Position numbers and translations under genes: made by a program. Shown piece after piece: positions 24,924-37,500 of a DNA stretch of 64,000 nucleotides. Source of the DNA: Membranipora membranacea (lineage: Eukaryota; Bryozoa; Gymnolaemata; Cheilostomatida; Membraniporidae). Position 1 is the stretch's first letter; each line of letters opens with the position of its first letter. The notes beneath the pieces were generated by a model. The model searched no databases. It was given only the letters and a program-made list of their open reading frames with translations, and was not told the origin of the DNA. The stretch lies in the NCBI GenBank assembly GCA_914767715.1, contig OU612069.1:17233387-17297386 (forward strand), given 5' to 3'.

Positions 24924-25310
24924 GAAACCACGATACTATTGGAGTGACCATTCTTTGTAATCCTTATGAAACCAGTGTTATTACATTACACATTTGTTGG
25001 TTTCTAATCAACACACAGTATTTTAGTTTCAATTATGAACTAGTATCAAAATGAAACTACCGTGCGATTATAGAACATCAATTAGTGTATACACATAATT
25101 AGCAATTGAGACAGTTTTGAAACCACCGTGCGATTATATTAGTACTATTGTGCATTTGTTTACATTGGGCCATTGACTAGCCTGGACTGGGTACAATGAT
25201 GACCTAGCATTAAAATGAAACCACCGTGCGATTAAATACAATACAGTACCAATTAAGTTTGATACTGCATTGAAACCACGGTGGCACCCGTTGGGGCGAA
25301 ACCACCGTGG
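24924..25310 (+). repeat. Cluster of GAAACCACCGTGCGATTA motifs (candidate subterminal repeats)
   Basis: Three near-identical 18-mers lie at 25053-25070 (one T change), 25119-25136 and 25217-25234. Related shorter copies are at 24924-24936, 25272-25284 (GAAACCACGGTGG) and 25298-25310 (GAAACCACCGTGG). All point the same way. They begin about 0.5 kb beyond the partner gene's stop, and a single inverted relative lies at 5671-5688 on the other side of the gene pair. The pattern resembles the subterminal arrays of CACTA-type elements, though no CACTA terminus or paired terminal repeat was identified. Confidence 0.7.
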
Positions 25311-25554
25311 TATGTAAAAAGTTTCAATATTAAACCAAAATTTATGAGTGTGCAACTCTATAAATGTGTAGGCCTATCAGAGCAATCTTAATTTGCCTTG
25401 CTGAAAATCTTTGTGTCCTTTTATCGATATCTTCCTCTCTTTCAGGTTCAATGACCAATGGGCCTACTGGGCCTATGTTGTTGAGTGAGTAGTGTATGAA
25501 TGGTGAGAAGAGGGTGATACATTACATACTTTCCACACTTAGAGGAGGTAAATC

Positions 25555-28500
25555 ATGGAGCAGCCTTCACATTCCCAGGTATGCCATTGTCTGACTTGTC
25601 CTCAAAACTTTATCTGTACATGGAAATTTTGTATACACTTTATTTGCTGCTAATGAGAACATGCGGCATCTAGATGAAAAGTATACTAATAATGATGATT
25701 GCAATGAGAGGTTTATAAAGGTCTAAAGAAGTCTGGTCAGGTTTTCCAAAAACAAATCTTTAGGTCATTGCATTTACATGTAGCTTTAAAGTGATGATTT
25801 GCTGAGATGAGCCGTTCTGCTGTTTGAAATGGATTTGTCTGATAACCTGGCACTATGCCTGTTGCACAAAGAATGAATTCAGTACGAATAGCTGTGTGTC
25901 TAACCTCAACTGAAATTTTTCAACAAGATATTTCTAGAAAATTGTTGGTGATAGTGCCCTCCCCCTCCGTCCCCTCATAGGGCATGTTAATCAACTACAT
26001 GTATCTAGTGAAACAGCGTGTGGAGACAAAGGCCTAGGCATAATAATGCAATAGAAATTACAAGTTTTGTCACTTCCAGGGTGTAAAATTCACTTCTTCA
26101 AATAGAGAAATTCGATCCAAAAATATTCTTCGTCTCTGAAGTCAATAAAGGTCGCCCTCGCGGAGGTTCAACATCTTATAGTACATCATGTGATTGTCTC
26201 TGATGAGACAAGTTTCACTTTTACTCTGTTGTCAATCTTGATTTTAGTCTATGAAGTGCTGGAAAATATCAGCAAAACTGCATTGATGTTAATTTTACCC
26301 AAGGTGACAGATACAGATCAAATGTCGGAAGTAACCATAGACAAAACAAACACACTGTGTAACAGTCAAATTTCCAAGTAGTGAATTTCCAAAGCTGTAA
26401 TATGAAGCACTTATGAATCATCACTGTTTAACATTGCATTCAATTTTAATAGCTTGATATATATCCTCACACTGTGTTGATATCAAGTTTGATAGTCAGT
26501 GATTTTTGGTGAAAACTGTTTACAATGTATTGCCAGCCAAAACCACATCCCACTCGAATGTGTGACCCAGTATGAGTAGTCAGCCTCAGATGTCTGATAT
26601 ATCAATCTACTTCTGTTACTTCCTGGTAAGGTACTATTATTCTGGATCTCAGATTTGTAAACTGTCAAGTAAACTGTGGTAATTAAAAACCAACGCTAGT
26701 GCCAAATAAAATAACATCACGATAAATTGTATTCAAAGGTGACAGGGGGAATTGATTAGCAAGAAACTATTTGCTTTGTTTAAATTGTAATTTTACAACA
26801 GAACAGGCCCATACCAATAAGTGATAATTATGGTCTATTCGGACAATTTTGTTTATATGGGTTGGTTGCAACTTGAGGTTGTTCCAGTCTGAGATGTATT
26901 ACATTGTGAGATCTAACACATGTTTGCGATGAAGACTAGCATCACATTGGACTGCCTTTTTTGTTAGCCCATTCACAAAAATTCATTAGCAGAAGGTATT
27001 TCTATGAATACATATTTTAAAGCCTGTTATGCTATCGGAATGTAAACAGAAAAAACATGTGTTGCGCCAACACACTGATAAAAACAGTGTGTTAGTATCA
27101 TCGGAAGCATGTTAGACGGTTTTCTTTTCTTTGCATTAATCTGACTTGTAATAGCCTGAGTGAAATCAGGAAATACTTTGATAACAACTGTGACAAACTT
27201 TTTGGTGACATGACACTAAGATAATTACGGTCACTCAGAGCACAAAAGTCTAGTTTGATACGAAGCAGCTTATTGACGATTCTTGTGTTTATTCTTGTGC
27301 CCTACCTGTCTTGTGACCACGATCTCATCGGGATATGTCCTAGAACCGATAATCTTTTTTGTTAACCAGGGTGCTTCTTTTTTCCTTTTTTACCAATTCC
27401 CCTTATCATGAGGCCAAAAATTGTTGGCACCCAGGCTAAATAGCTTGACTTCCGCTGTGTACAAGTGACAGTAAGGCCCATAAACTCTAGATAAGGCAGA
27501 ATGTTTGACATTTGAAGGCAAGTTATGAAATTAAGCATTGGCTTGGTCAATTGACCATTGTCAGCTTGAGGAAGTTGATATTAAAATGTCTGAAAACCAC
27601 TGATGTGGTATAGGGCTAGTAAAGATACTTTCAAATGACTAGTAGTATTTAATTTCTCATCAGTGACAAAAAAAGTATACTCATGCTATGGAGGGGATCA
27701 TAGATATATAGCTGTATCTTTTATCTATGGAGCGGATATAGTGACACCTTACCTAACAACAATATCAATGTTCAAAGTGTATAGTTATAAGTTCCCGGTA
27801 GCTCTCTAGGAGTCACCACAAAATTGTTAAACTTAAAGTTGTTTTGCTGTTGGAGTTGTCCGCTTGTGGTGTGTTTAAAATGAACACCAATTAGTGGTTT
27901 GGTTAATCTTATGGTTTACAAAAGACAATAAAATTTTCAGTGTCATTCCACAGTTACTAAAATCCAAAATTGCATTTTCTTTGATCTCAATGAAAACTGT
28001 TAGGGTGATAAATGCTAATGCTTGAATGAGCTAGTCGTCGTTCAAAATACTGTCATGTTTTGTTGTTTGTTGCTTTTCTAGTACATACCGCGGAGGAGGG
28101 AGTCAGACCGTCTATCAGAGCAAACCGTCCAAGACAAAGACCTAAAGGAGCTGATAGAGATAAGAAATGGGCTCATCATTGCACAGGATGTGAGTATATG
28201 AAATATACTTGACAGGCAGGCAACGCCTTCAATTTAATCTACTCTTTACCTAGTACCTTCTTCCTAGCTATTTAGCATTGTCCAAGCAAGTTGAGGATTG
28301 CTGATCATTAACCGAGATATTGCTGCCTTGGCACTGTGGGATTCCGGGTTATGGAGTCACCACATTAACTCTCCGCTACTGAGATCTGTGCTCACGAGCT
28401 CGGTATGATGATTCTCACCATGTGACACTGACTTATTTATATGGGATATCATTTGATTCGATCAAACACTTGACTCAAGAGCATGCCTTTTAATTCTTAT

Positions 28501-31500
28501 CAAGTTTAACATTAAACACAATTCAACTTAACAATGCATGTATTATTTCTACAAGTCATATTTTCTAGTCAATGATGCCATGCATGCTGGATTTAATTCA
28601 TTTAACTCAATTAGGTGATGGTATAGAAATCCAACCAAATGTTATACTGTGCCATTATTAAATAATAAGGCGAGTTCTATTTCCCTATAAATATCACTAC
28701 TGTACAATAAATGAAAATATTATAATAAAAACTGTAAAACTTTCATGTTTAAAAACTGACCTGTCTCCAGAATGAAGTTGCAAAACAAAGAGCGCTGCTT
28801 GACGACCAGAGGGTCGCCAAACAAATCAAATCAATTCAAATCCTTCAAAATCAATTATGCTTTCCATTGGTGAACCATGCTCTTATATAGCATGGTTCCA
28901 GACACATTAAAAAACTGCTGACGTCAATAAGCAAAAAAAACAAGATTTAAACACAATTTTCAATTACCGCAAAAAGAGGGTTGATCGGCCACAAGCGTGG
29001 GTTGATCGGCCACAAGAGTTGCTAATTCTGAATTGTATCTGTTGGCGCCGGTGTTAAGAATAGAATTTAGATTGGAATATATTTGCATATCCCGGATTCG
29101 AGGTGATATGCACCGGCTGGTAACTGCTTGTCCTCCAGTCAAGGTTTGAGTGTACTGATGATGATGCTGGCAAAGATATTGGATGTTGTTATTGTGTCGG
29201 ATGTTGGTATAGACAATTCTCCTGTTTACTGGTGTATACGACAATGCTAATTCTGAATTGTCTCTGTTGGTGCCACCTTTACTGCATTGTCATGGTTGTC
29301 ACGGTTCTGGCGTTAGGGTGGCACCGGTATTAAGAATAGAATTTAGATTTGCATATATTTGCCTGTCCCTGTTTCGAGGTGATTTGCACTAGCTGGTAAC
29401 TGCGTGTCCTCGAGTCGAGGTTGAGTGTACTGATGATGATGCTAGCTATAATATTGGATGTTCTTATTGCGTCTGATGTTGATATAGAAATTATCCTGTT
29501 TGCTGCTGTAAATGCGACATATGCACCCCCCTGGTTGCAATCGTCCTCGATTGCTATGACAATCCTTTGATCTGATGTTTGGATGCGACATCTGCACCCC
29601 CCTGGTTGCAATCGTCCTCGATTGCTATGACAATCCTTTGATCTGATGTTTGGATGCGACATCTGCACCCCCCTGGTTGCAATCGTCCTCGATTGTTATG
29701 ACCATCCTATGATCTGATGTGTGGATGCGACATATGCATTCCCTTAGTTGCAATCGTCCTCGATTGTTATGGCATGTTATCCGCTCCCTGCTATTGATGC
29801 GACATCTGCATTCCCTGGTTATGATCGTCCTCGATCGCCGTGACATGTCACATGATCTGACAAGTCATCTGCTTCCTGTAGTCACGTAACATTATGGCTA
29901 GCCTGGGTACTGGAGGTCGCCAACCTCTCCCAGTGTTCTTTATCCTTTGTTTCTGCTTGTCCTGACGCTCCAAATTGGTCTGGTGCATCTGACGCTCCAC
30001 TGACTCTGCTCCCTCATTGTTAGTCTCCAGCTGCTCCAGGTCATCTTGTCCACTTTGTGTTCCTGGTTGTCCATCCTAACCATTGAATTCCACATCTCTA
30101 GGTTGTCATGTCCACCTTGTGTTCCTGGTTGTCCATCCTAACCATTGAATTCCACATCTCTAGGTTGTCATGTCCACCTTGTTTTCCTGGTTGTCCATCC
30201 TAACCGTTGAATCCCACATCTCTAGGTTGTACAGTACAGCTTAAGCCTTAAGGTTTGCCAGCAGCTCCTATAAAATCCTCTCACTGGCTCTAACCATAAG
30301 CCTCGTTAAGTATTGTCCTGCTCACTTCCTGCTCACTCTCTGCCCTGTTGCAAGTCTAAATTTACCTGCTTTTGTCAACATTTTGTCACCTGAAACTATA
30401 ATAGTGTCACTAGATGCAATTCATTGCAAAAGGTGACACCAGAAAAGACATACGGGTTACAATGCAGGGGTCAGCTTTTCTCAAAAATTTCACCAAGTTC
30501 TGTTTCTCTCAATGATAAATTACCTTACGCTCACTTCATAATATTATAATTGTATTCAATTTAATCATTTATTTCTAGATATACACACCAAGGAGTAAAA
30601 CTCCTTGTAATACAATATAAAATTTACTTACCACCTTTCAAAAATTTACATATTGTGTCCTCTTATTTAAACACAAGACAACTCTCAATTCAATTGAACC
30701 CAAAAAAGGAAAATGGAATCTCTATAAGTTAAAACAGGAAATGGGTGTTTGCCAACACAACAGCAAGACTGCAAACTCTTTTTCTTTGGAGCTGAAACTG
30801 ACAAGGAGTAGTTATTCCCAGTCCAGACACTGGTTTTGGATATTCTGATTGAGCCTCCCCATCCATAATGAGTAAGTTTAAAGTTAACACATACTAGATC
30901 ATCCCAAAGAGGTGACAGCAAGTACTAGCAGAGCATATAGTGGTGAATATAGTTAGTCACAGTTAGCACTAACTAAAGTTGTTGCCAGCATTCAAATCAT
31001 TTTCAATCATGTTGTTAAGATCAAGGGCAGTCTGATAATTAGTAACCTTCCCATGGTGACATTGTACTTACAGTAGAGAAGCAGATAGGACCAACCCCAT
31101 GATTGCAGCACATGTTAATCCGACCTTCACAAAATCAAGTATTATTGTGATTGCTGCATGATGTTAATCATGTCAATTGATATTAAAGTATGGATTGGAT
31201 TCAATAACCAACCAAGGCAGGTGTCCCCTCCCATTTTCCTTATCCCCTGATTGAGTTGGATAGGCTCACTTTTATAATGCACTATGTTATACCATAGTCG
31301 CTTATGACTTAGGCCCAGTCATCTAGTGAATGGGAAACCCTATCCATCATACTAGATTTCCCAGTATGAGGGTGATTAGGCATGGTGAGGCACCCACATT
31401 TTAGTACTATTCATTCAAATCACTATAAACCAATTTTGTTTTAGGCCGTCAAAACACCCCGCATCCCGGTGAGTGGTCAGTTAATGCCTCGCTACTACAA

Positions 31501-34500
31501 CTACAGAAACCCAAGGTAAGTTAATAATGACCACTTCAATTGTCCTGTCCTTATCCTATTATTAAAACTGCTGTCATCTACTTCAATACGATCACAAATT
31601 ACAACGATGGGCTGAGAAACCCATCCTTGATTTGACAATTTATCTCTGGCTAGCGGTAAAAGATGGTTTCTTGTCTTAGTCTTTATAAAAGTTTTTCAAG
31701 TTAAGGTCTACGACCGTGTTGGTAAAAAGTCAAGTATCCTGGGGATTACCACTAATCCTGTGCCTAAACCTTCATCAAAACTGGGATTCCATAACTTGCC
31801 TATAGTTTCAGCTCCAGCATCAATTAGTTATAATCTTAAAAGGAAAAATGGGCAATTTTGAGTTGTCTTATGTTTTAGTAGTGTTGTTCAATTTAAAATA
31901 CCTTTCTTTTGTGAGTCCTTTTATTGCGATCCATGGCTGTCGTGGTAGTCACAACATGACAAGGACTTCAATCCTCAGACTAACTTACATATCAACGTGA
32001 ATAAAACTAGTAAAAGCAAGTTCTGTTTAACCAAAAAGTATACATAATATAGTGTCCTGTGGACCCACAGGCTATTAACTAGCAGATATCATTACTCAGG
32101 GACGTTGTAGACAACCAATTGACTTCCTATTAACTATATACCTTCTGTAATTAATTTGTTCATTATTAGCACAGAAAGTCCGAAACCATCTCTAAATCTG
32201 TAGCTCGAGGATGTACCAACTCAAGCCCTTAAAAATGTTGAAACCTTTTTTATTTGTAGTCATGAGATCCTGAGGCCCTCAGATATCAACAAGCGGTGAA
32301 AACTCTATGGACAATAAATAAAGCCTTGACATTATGATGCTACCTCATACTGATTACCAATTGCCGGTAAGTCACTGAACTTCCTTTTACCAGTTATCTC
32401 CGTTGGTGGTGATCCCGGCAAGATGAGATTTGAACTATTTCAACTAAGTCTTAATTTTGGATCTAATTTCACATTAGCCTTACTCTGATGTTTGGTGTAA
32501 GCGATTTCTCATTCCAGCAACACTCCTATCTAGTTTGCAAATCTCAATTTATGTTGGTACCCAGAATCTCATGACTGACTCAGTTATCTATACTGTGCCA
32601 AGGGGAAAATGCCTTAAGTCATTGATAGGCAGAGCCCATCTTATCTTTAGTGCAAATTGCACTTGAAATTCTACATGTCAGCTACTGAAAATATAGTAAT
32701 TTAGATTGTATTTTCCATGAAATGTCAAATTTTTTGCCACACAGTTAGATGTTCATCAATTTTTACTCACTGCTACCCACCTCACTTATATTTCACCTTC
32801 AGCTAAATCACATTACCCCAATAAATAATTCTCAAAAGATTTATTACTAAATGCCAATCGGAATCACATTGTATACACATCTTATCTGTCAAATTATTTA
32901 CCCTTGCGTGTAAAAGGCAACCATGAGTACTTTTGAGACCATGCTACCACGAATACAATTTCTGGGTCAGACATAATATACTAAGCACTAAGCGCAATAG
33001 ACTAAGCTTAGCTCGCATTTATTGTCAAGCATACTGTGGTGACATTAATCATTCTTACCTAACCGCAAATGTTTTAAAAGCTTGTCTCCCAGGTACACAA
33101 ATAACTTTAAGGCTTCTTTTAATGACAGGCCAAATATCAGAGTTTCTCAAACAAGGAAAGCTAGATGCAGTTAACAACTTTCAGACTGAAATACTCCTCG
33201 AAATCATGAACAACTAAATAACTCAACATTAACTCAACATTATAATTTTTCTAAACACATCATTTAACTCACAAATTTCATAAATTTCACGGGTGATGAC
33301 TCCTCTGATGGAACAGGTATAAAGGCTTCGGAAACCATCAAGCTGAATATCAATTTGTGCACTTTTAATAGACAATGGATGACTGCCTCCACATTCATGG
33401 ACGTCCAACCCATTCCAAAAGAGTAGTCACCAGCACTGGATCCCGGCCCTAAATCTTCTCATAATTTCTTCACATAATTTCTTCACATAATTTTCTCTCA
33501 TAATTTCCTCATAATTTCTCATCATAATTTCTTCTAATAATATTCTCACATAATCTTTTCACATAATTTCTTCTAATAATATTCTCTCATAATCTGTTCA
33601 CATAATTCCTTCTAATAATTTTTTCTCATAATCTTTGGCCTGGGTCTGAAGTTTTCTGGTAGTCGGGGCCGTCTGTCTCGGTCGATACCTCAAAACTAGG
33701 CATCACTGACTACGAGCAGGCAGTCTCAACTCCTCAGCTCAACAGCCTCAGGTCCCTAAATGATTATGAGAATTCCAAATAATAACAAAAAAAATTTTTT
33801 TTCCAATAATTTCAAGATTTAAAATCAATTTTATTGCATCAAAGTCTACCAACTTTCCTCCTACTCACTTGTGGATTTGATAATTTCCTAGGTACACCCT
33901 CGAACTGCAACTCTTACCCCTAATTAAAATGAGATGGTTCCATGACTTACTGTGGTTTTCTTGTGATAAGAGGAAGATAATTTTTATGCAATTAATAATC
34001 CGGCTGGTTGTGAACCTGTAATATAAAAAATAACATAGCGTGAGTTACAAAGCCCATAAATCATGGTTTAATTATCAGTACAATGGTGTACATATTTTGT
34101 ATACCATCACATAGTAAGGATATATCCTTACTCTGTGATACCATGGAGTACTTGACACCAGCGTTCAAAGTTAATCCATAAATGATTGGCATCTTTGCTT
34201 GGATATATTTTTAATCACGCTTGTCTTGAATGCAGGGTGTGAATCAGTGAATGCTGTCACTGAATACTGGTGAAAGATTGTTTACATTTCTTTACTTGTA
34301 GATTATTCTGATATACTGACAGAGATGATACTTTATGATGTCTACTTACGATTTCAATAAAGTAAAGAGCTAGATAAAGTAAGGGGTTAAATTAACAGAA
34401 ACAATAGTCTGAAGGTCATGAGTTCTCTCCTCACTCGGAGCACCAATTGTGGGATTCCGGGTTATGGAGTCACCACATTAACTCTCCGCTACTGAGATCT

Positions 34501-37500
34501 GTGCTCACGAGCTCGGTATGATGATTCTCACCATGTGACACTGACTTATTTATATGGGATATCATTTGATTCGATCAAACACTTGACTCAAGAGCATGCC
34601 TTTTAATTCTTATCAAGTTTAACATTAAACACAATTCAACTTAACAATGCATGTATTATTTCTACAAGTCATATTTTCTAGTCAATGATGCCATGCATGC
34701 TGGATTTAATTCATTTAACTCAATTAGGTGATGGTATAGAAATCCAACCAAATGTTATACTGTGCCATTATTAAATAATAAGGCGAGTTCTATTTCCCTA
34801 TAAATATCACTACTGTACAATAAATGAAAATATTATAATAAAAACTGTAAAACTTTCATGTTTAAAAACTGACCTGTCTCCAGAATGAAGTTGCAAAACA
34901 AAGAGCGCTGCTTGACGACCAGAGGGTCGCCAAACAAATCAAATCAATTCAAATCCTTCAAAATCAATTATGCTTTCCATTGGTGAACCATGCTCTTATA
35001 TAGCATGGTTCCAGACACATTAAAAAACTGCTGACGTCAATAAGCAAAAAAACAAGATTTAAACACAATTTTCAATTACCGCAAAAAGAGGGTTGATCGG
35101 CCACAAGCGTGGGTTGATCGGCCACAAGAGTTGCTAATTCTGAATTGTATCTGTTGGCGCCGGTGTTAAGAATAGAATTTAGATTGGAATATATTTGCAT
35201 ATCCCGGATTCGAGGTGATATGCACCGGCTGGTAACTGCTTGTCCTCCAGTCAAGGTTTGAGTGTACTGATGATGATGCTGGCAAAGATATTGGATGTTG
35301 TTATTGTGTCGGATGTTGGTATAGACAATTCTCCTGTTTACTGGTGTATACGACAATGCTAATTCTGAATTGTCTCTGTTGGTGCCACCTTTACTGCATT
35401 GTCATGGTTGTCACGGTTCTGGCGTTAGGGTGGCACCGGTATTAAGAATAGAATTTAGATTTGCATATATTTGCCTGTCCCTGTTTCGAGGTGATTTGCA
35501 CTAGCTGGTAACTGCGTGTCCTCGAGTCGAGGTTGAGTGTACTGATGATGATGCTAGCTATAATATTGGATGTTCTTATTGCGTCTGATGTTGATATAGA
35601 AATTATCCTGTTTGCTGCTGTAAATGCGACATATGCACCCCCCTGGTTGCAATCGTCCTCGATTGCTATGACAATCCTTTGATCTGATGTTTGGATGCGA
35701 CAGCACTAAGGCAGCTGATATTTCCCCGCCCATGTTTCGGGATAAGGGGCGTGATAAGACACCTGATCTTAATTGACTTACCAACCAGCCCCTTACCCCA
35801 TTTGGCTTGTTACCATGGTTTTGTGGGATATCTACTTCCCTCTGGTCAGTGCGTGTGAGTTTTTGGTCATGTTCTAAAGAAGGCGACACTACTTTTTGCT
35901 AATAAGGTTCAATTGGTATTAATTGCAGGCGGATCACACAACATCAATAGAGTACTGGGTACAGAATGTTGAGACAGGTCAAGCTGGTAAGATGGCCAAT
36001 GAGACTGTCGCTGAGGCCCCCTCAGCAGAACTAAGAATAAAGGTAAGCTTGTGAGGGAAAAATATTCCACAGAAAAACTACATCCTATACTATAAAGCCC
36101 CAAAATAGTCCAAATAAAATTGTTTTTACTTAACACAACAGCTGCCTCCAAATTTTTCTTTTTTACTACATTGATATTCTTACTCAGGACAAAATTCCCT
36201 TCGATTTGATATATGATGTTGCTTTGTTCCTTCTGATATCACGAACCGTCAAAAAAAAGATGATCTGTCCATTGACCATGCAGTGTGTAGAGCCAGTTTA
36301 CCTCTAGTAGATTAGGCAATTTCACCAATGACTCTCCCTCTGACTGCATGATCCTGAGATAATTGTGTACTGTGTACCCCATATAATATTTGGCAAAAGT
36401 TAACAAAACGCATACTACAACTTTTTAATTCCTCAGTCAAATAGCAGTGTGTCAAGCAAACACATTATGATGGTCAAACATCTAGGCTAGCCAATGTGTT
36501 GGCTCTGATATGCTGTTGGGAGGGAGAGAGCCAATGTCAGGTCAGATGGTACTTCCCTGAAAGTGCCTATTGATATATGGTAAATTTGAAAGTAATACAG
36601 TTTCACTTTTAATTTCACTTACACTTATACTTACACCAATCAGTTCAGAGCCAATACATTGGCTACCGCTAGACTCCGAACATTTGTCTTCTTGTCACTT
36701 GTAGAAAGATTCCAAAGAGAAAAAGTCACTATACATAAGTGAGATGATTGGAGGCGGTCCATTTGGTAATGTGTATAAAGGTCTGCTCACTGATGGCAAG
36801 AACGAGAACAAGGAACTGTGCATTAAACAGGTATATAATACCCTCCCTGAAGAACATTTATCATCCCCTCTCTTGGTACTGTAACAGTCGGACTAACTTG
36901 GGATGATTGGCCTTCCACCCTCATATAGTATTACCTAGCTCAAGCAGCATATCTCATTTCACTATAGCTTTATGACCAAATTGCATCATGACAAATGTTG
37001 GTACTTTTTCAATCAGGCAAAGAATGGATGTGTGCTGGCTCTGATAATTGAACATGGGATATTCAATATGCTGGAGAAATCTCCTCATGACAACATCATT
37101 AATCGACTGTTTTTGGCACAGCGGAATGAACTTAGGATTCTTGGATTGGATTTCTTTCCAGGTGTGTAGAACAGCTCCAAATGTAAGCGAATGGGATCTT
37201 GATCTAAAAAAAGAACATTAGTATGATTTTATGTGCTATTTTGGGGCAGCAAAAAGGGACCTATTGACAGCAAGTTCTGTATTATTTGTAATTTGAATAA
37301 GGAACATTCACATTTTCCAGTGTGATTAAAGTTATCGTAGCGCTTTTGGGCTTGAGATATTTGCTGGCGTAAATAAAATTGTATTAGTCTTCCTCGAATT
37401 GCGCGCAACAGAATGCTGAAAAACACCTTAAAACGCCTCTTAAATTGGCTGTTTTTCGGCATTCTGTTGCGCGCAATTCAAGGAAAACTGATACGTTATG

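Larger units (their letters stand above)
28335..35702 (-). mobile_element. Young non-autonomous LTR retrotransposon, 7.37 kb
   Basis: Near-identical LTRs (28335-29590 and 34448-35702) begin TGT and end ACA and bracket a 4.86-kb interior. GCAC flanks the element on both sides (28331-28334, 35703-35706), a 4-bp target duplication. Reading on the minus strand, two bases after the 5' LTR comes TGGTGCTCCGAGTGAGG, the form of a tRNA 3'-end primer-binding site. A G-rich polypurine tract (CCAGGGGGGTGCAGA) abuts the 3' LTR. No gag, protease, RT or integrase was recognised in any frame, so it must be mobilised in trans, like a LARD-type element. It is antisense within an intron of the kinase-like gene, and its ends do not touch the exons. 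Confidence 0.85.

Noticed and set aside
28345-29244. Segmental duplication of a gene with 34460-35356
   Set aside because: The paired segments start TGT, end ACA, flank a primer-binding site and have a target duplication, so they are LTRs; the identical 94-codon minus frames within them are not genes.
29330-29846. Minus-strand frames with repeated DCNQGG-type peptides
   Set aside because: Produced by the 71-bp minisatellite at the LTR edge; no start, splice context or domain.
29500-30230. CRISPR-like array
   Set aside because: Repeats are contiguous minisatellite units without unique spacers, and the DNA is eukaryotic.
31445-31515. Exon of the kinase-like gene
   Set aside because: It lies inside the LTR retrotransposon, and the flanking host exons (28189 and 35929) already join in phase 0 without it; kept only as a curiosity.
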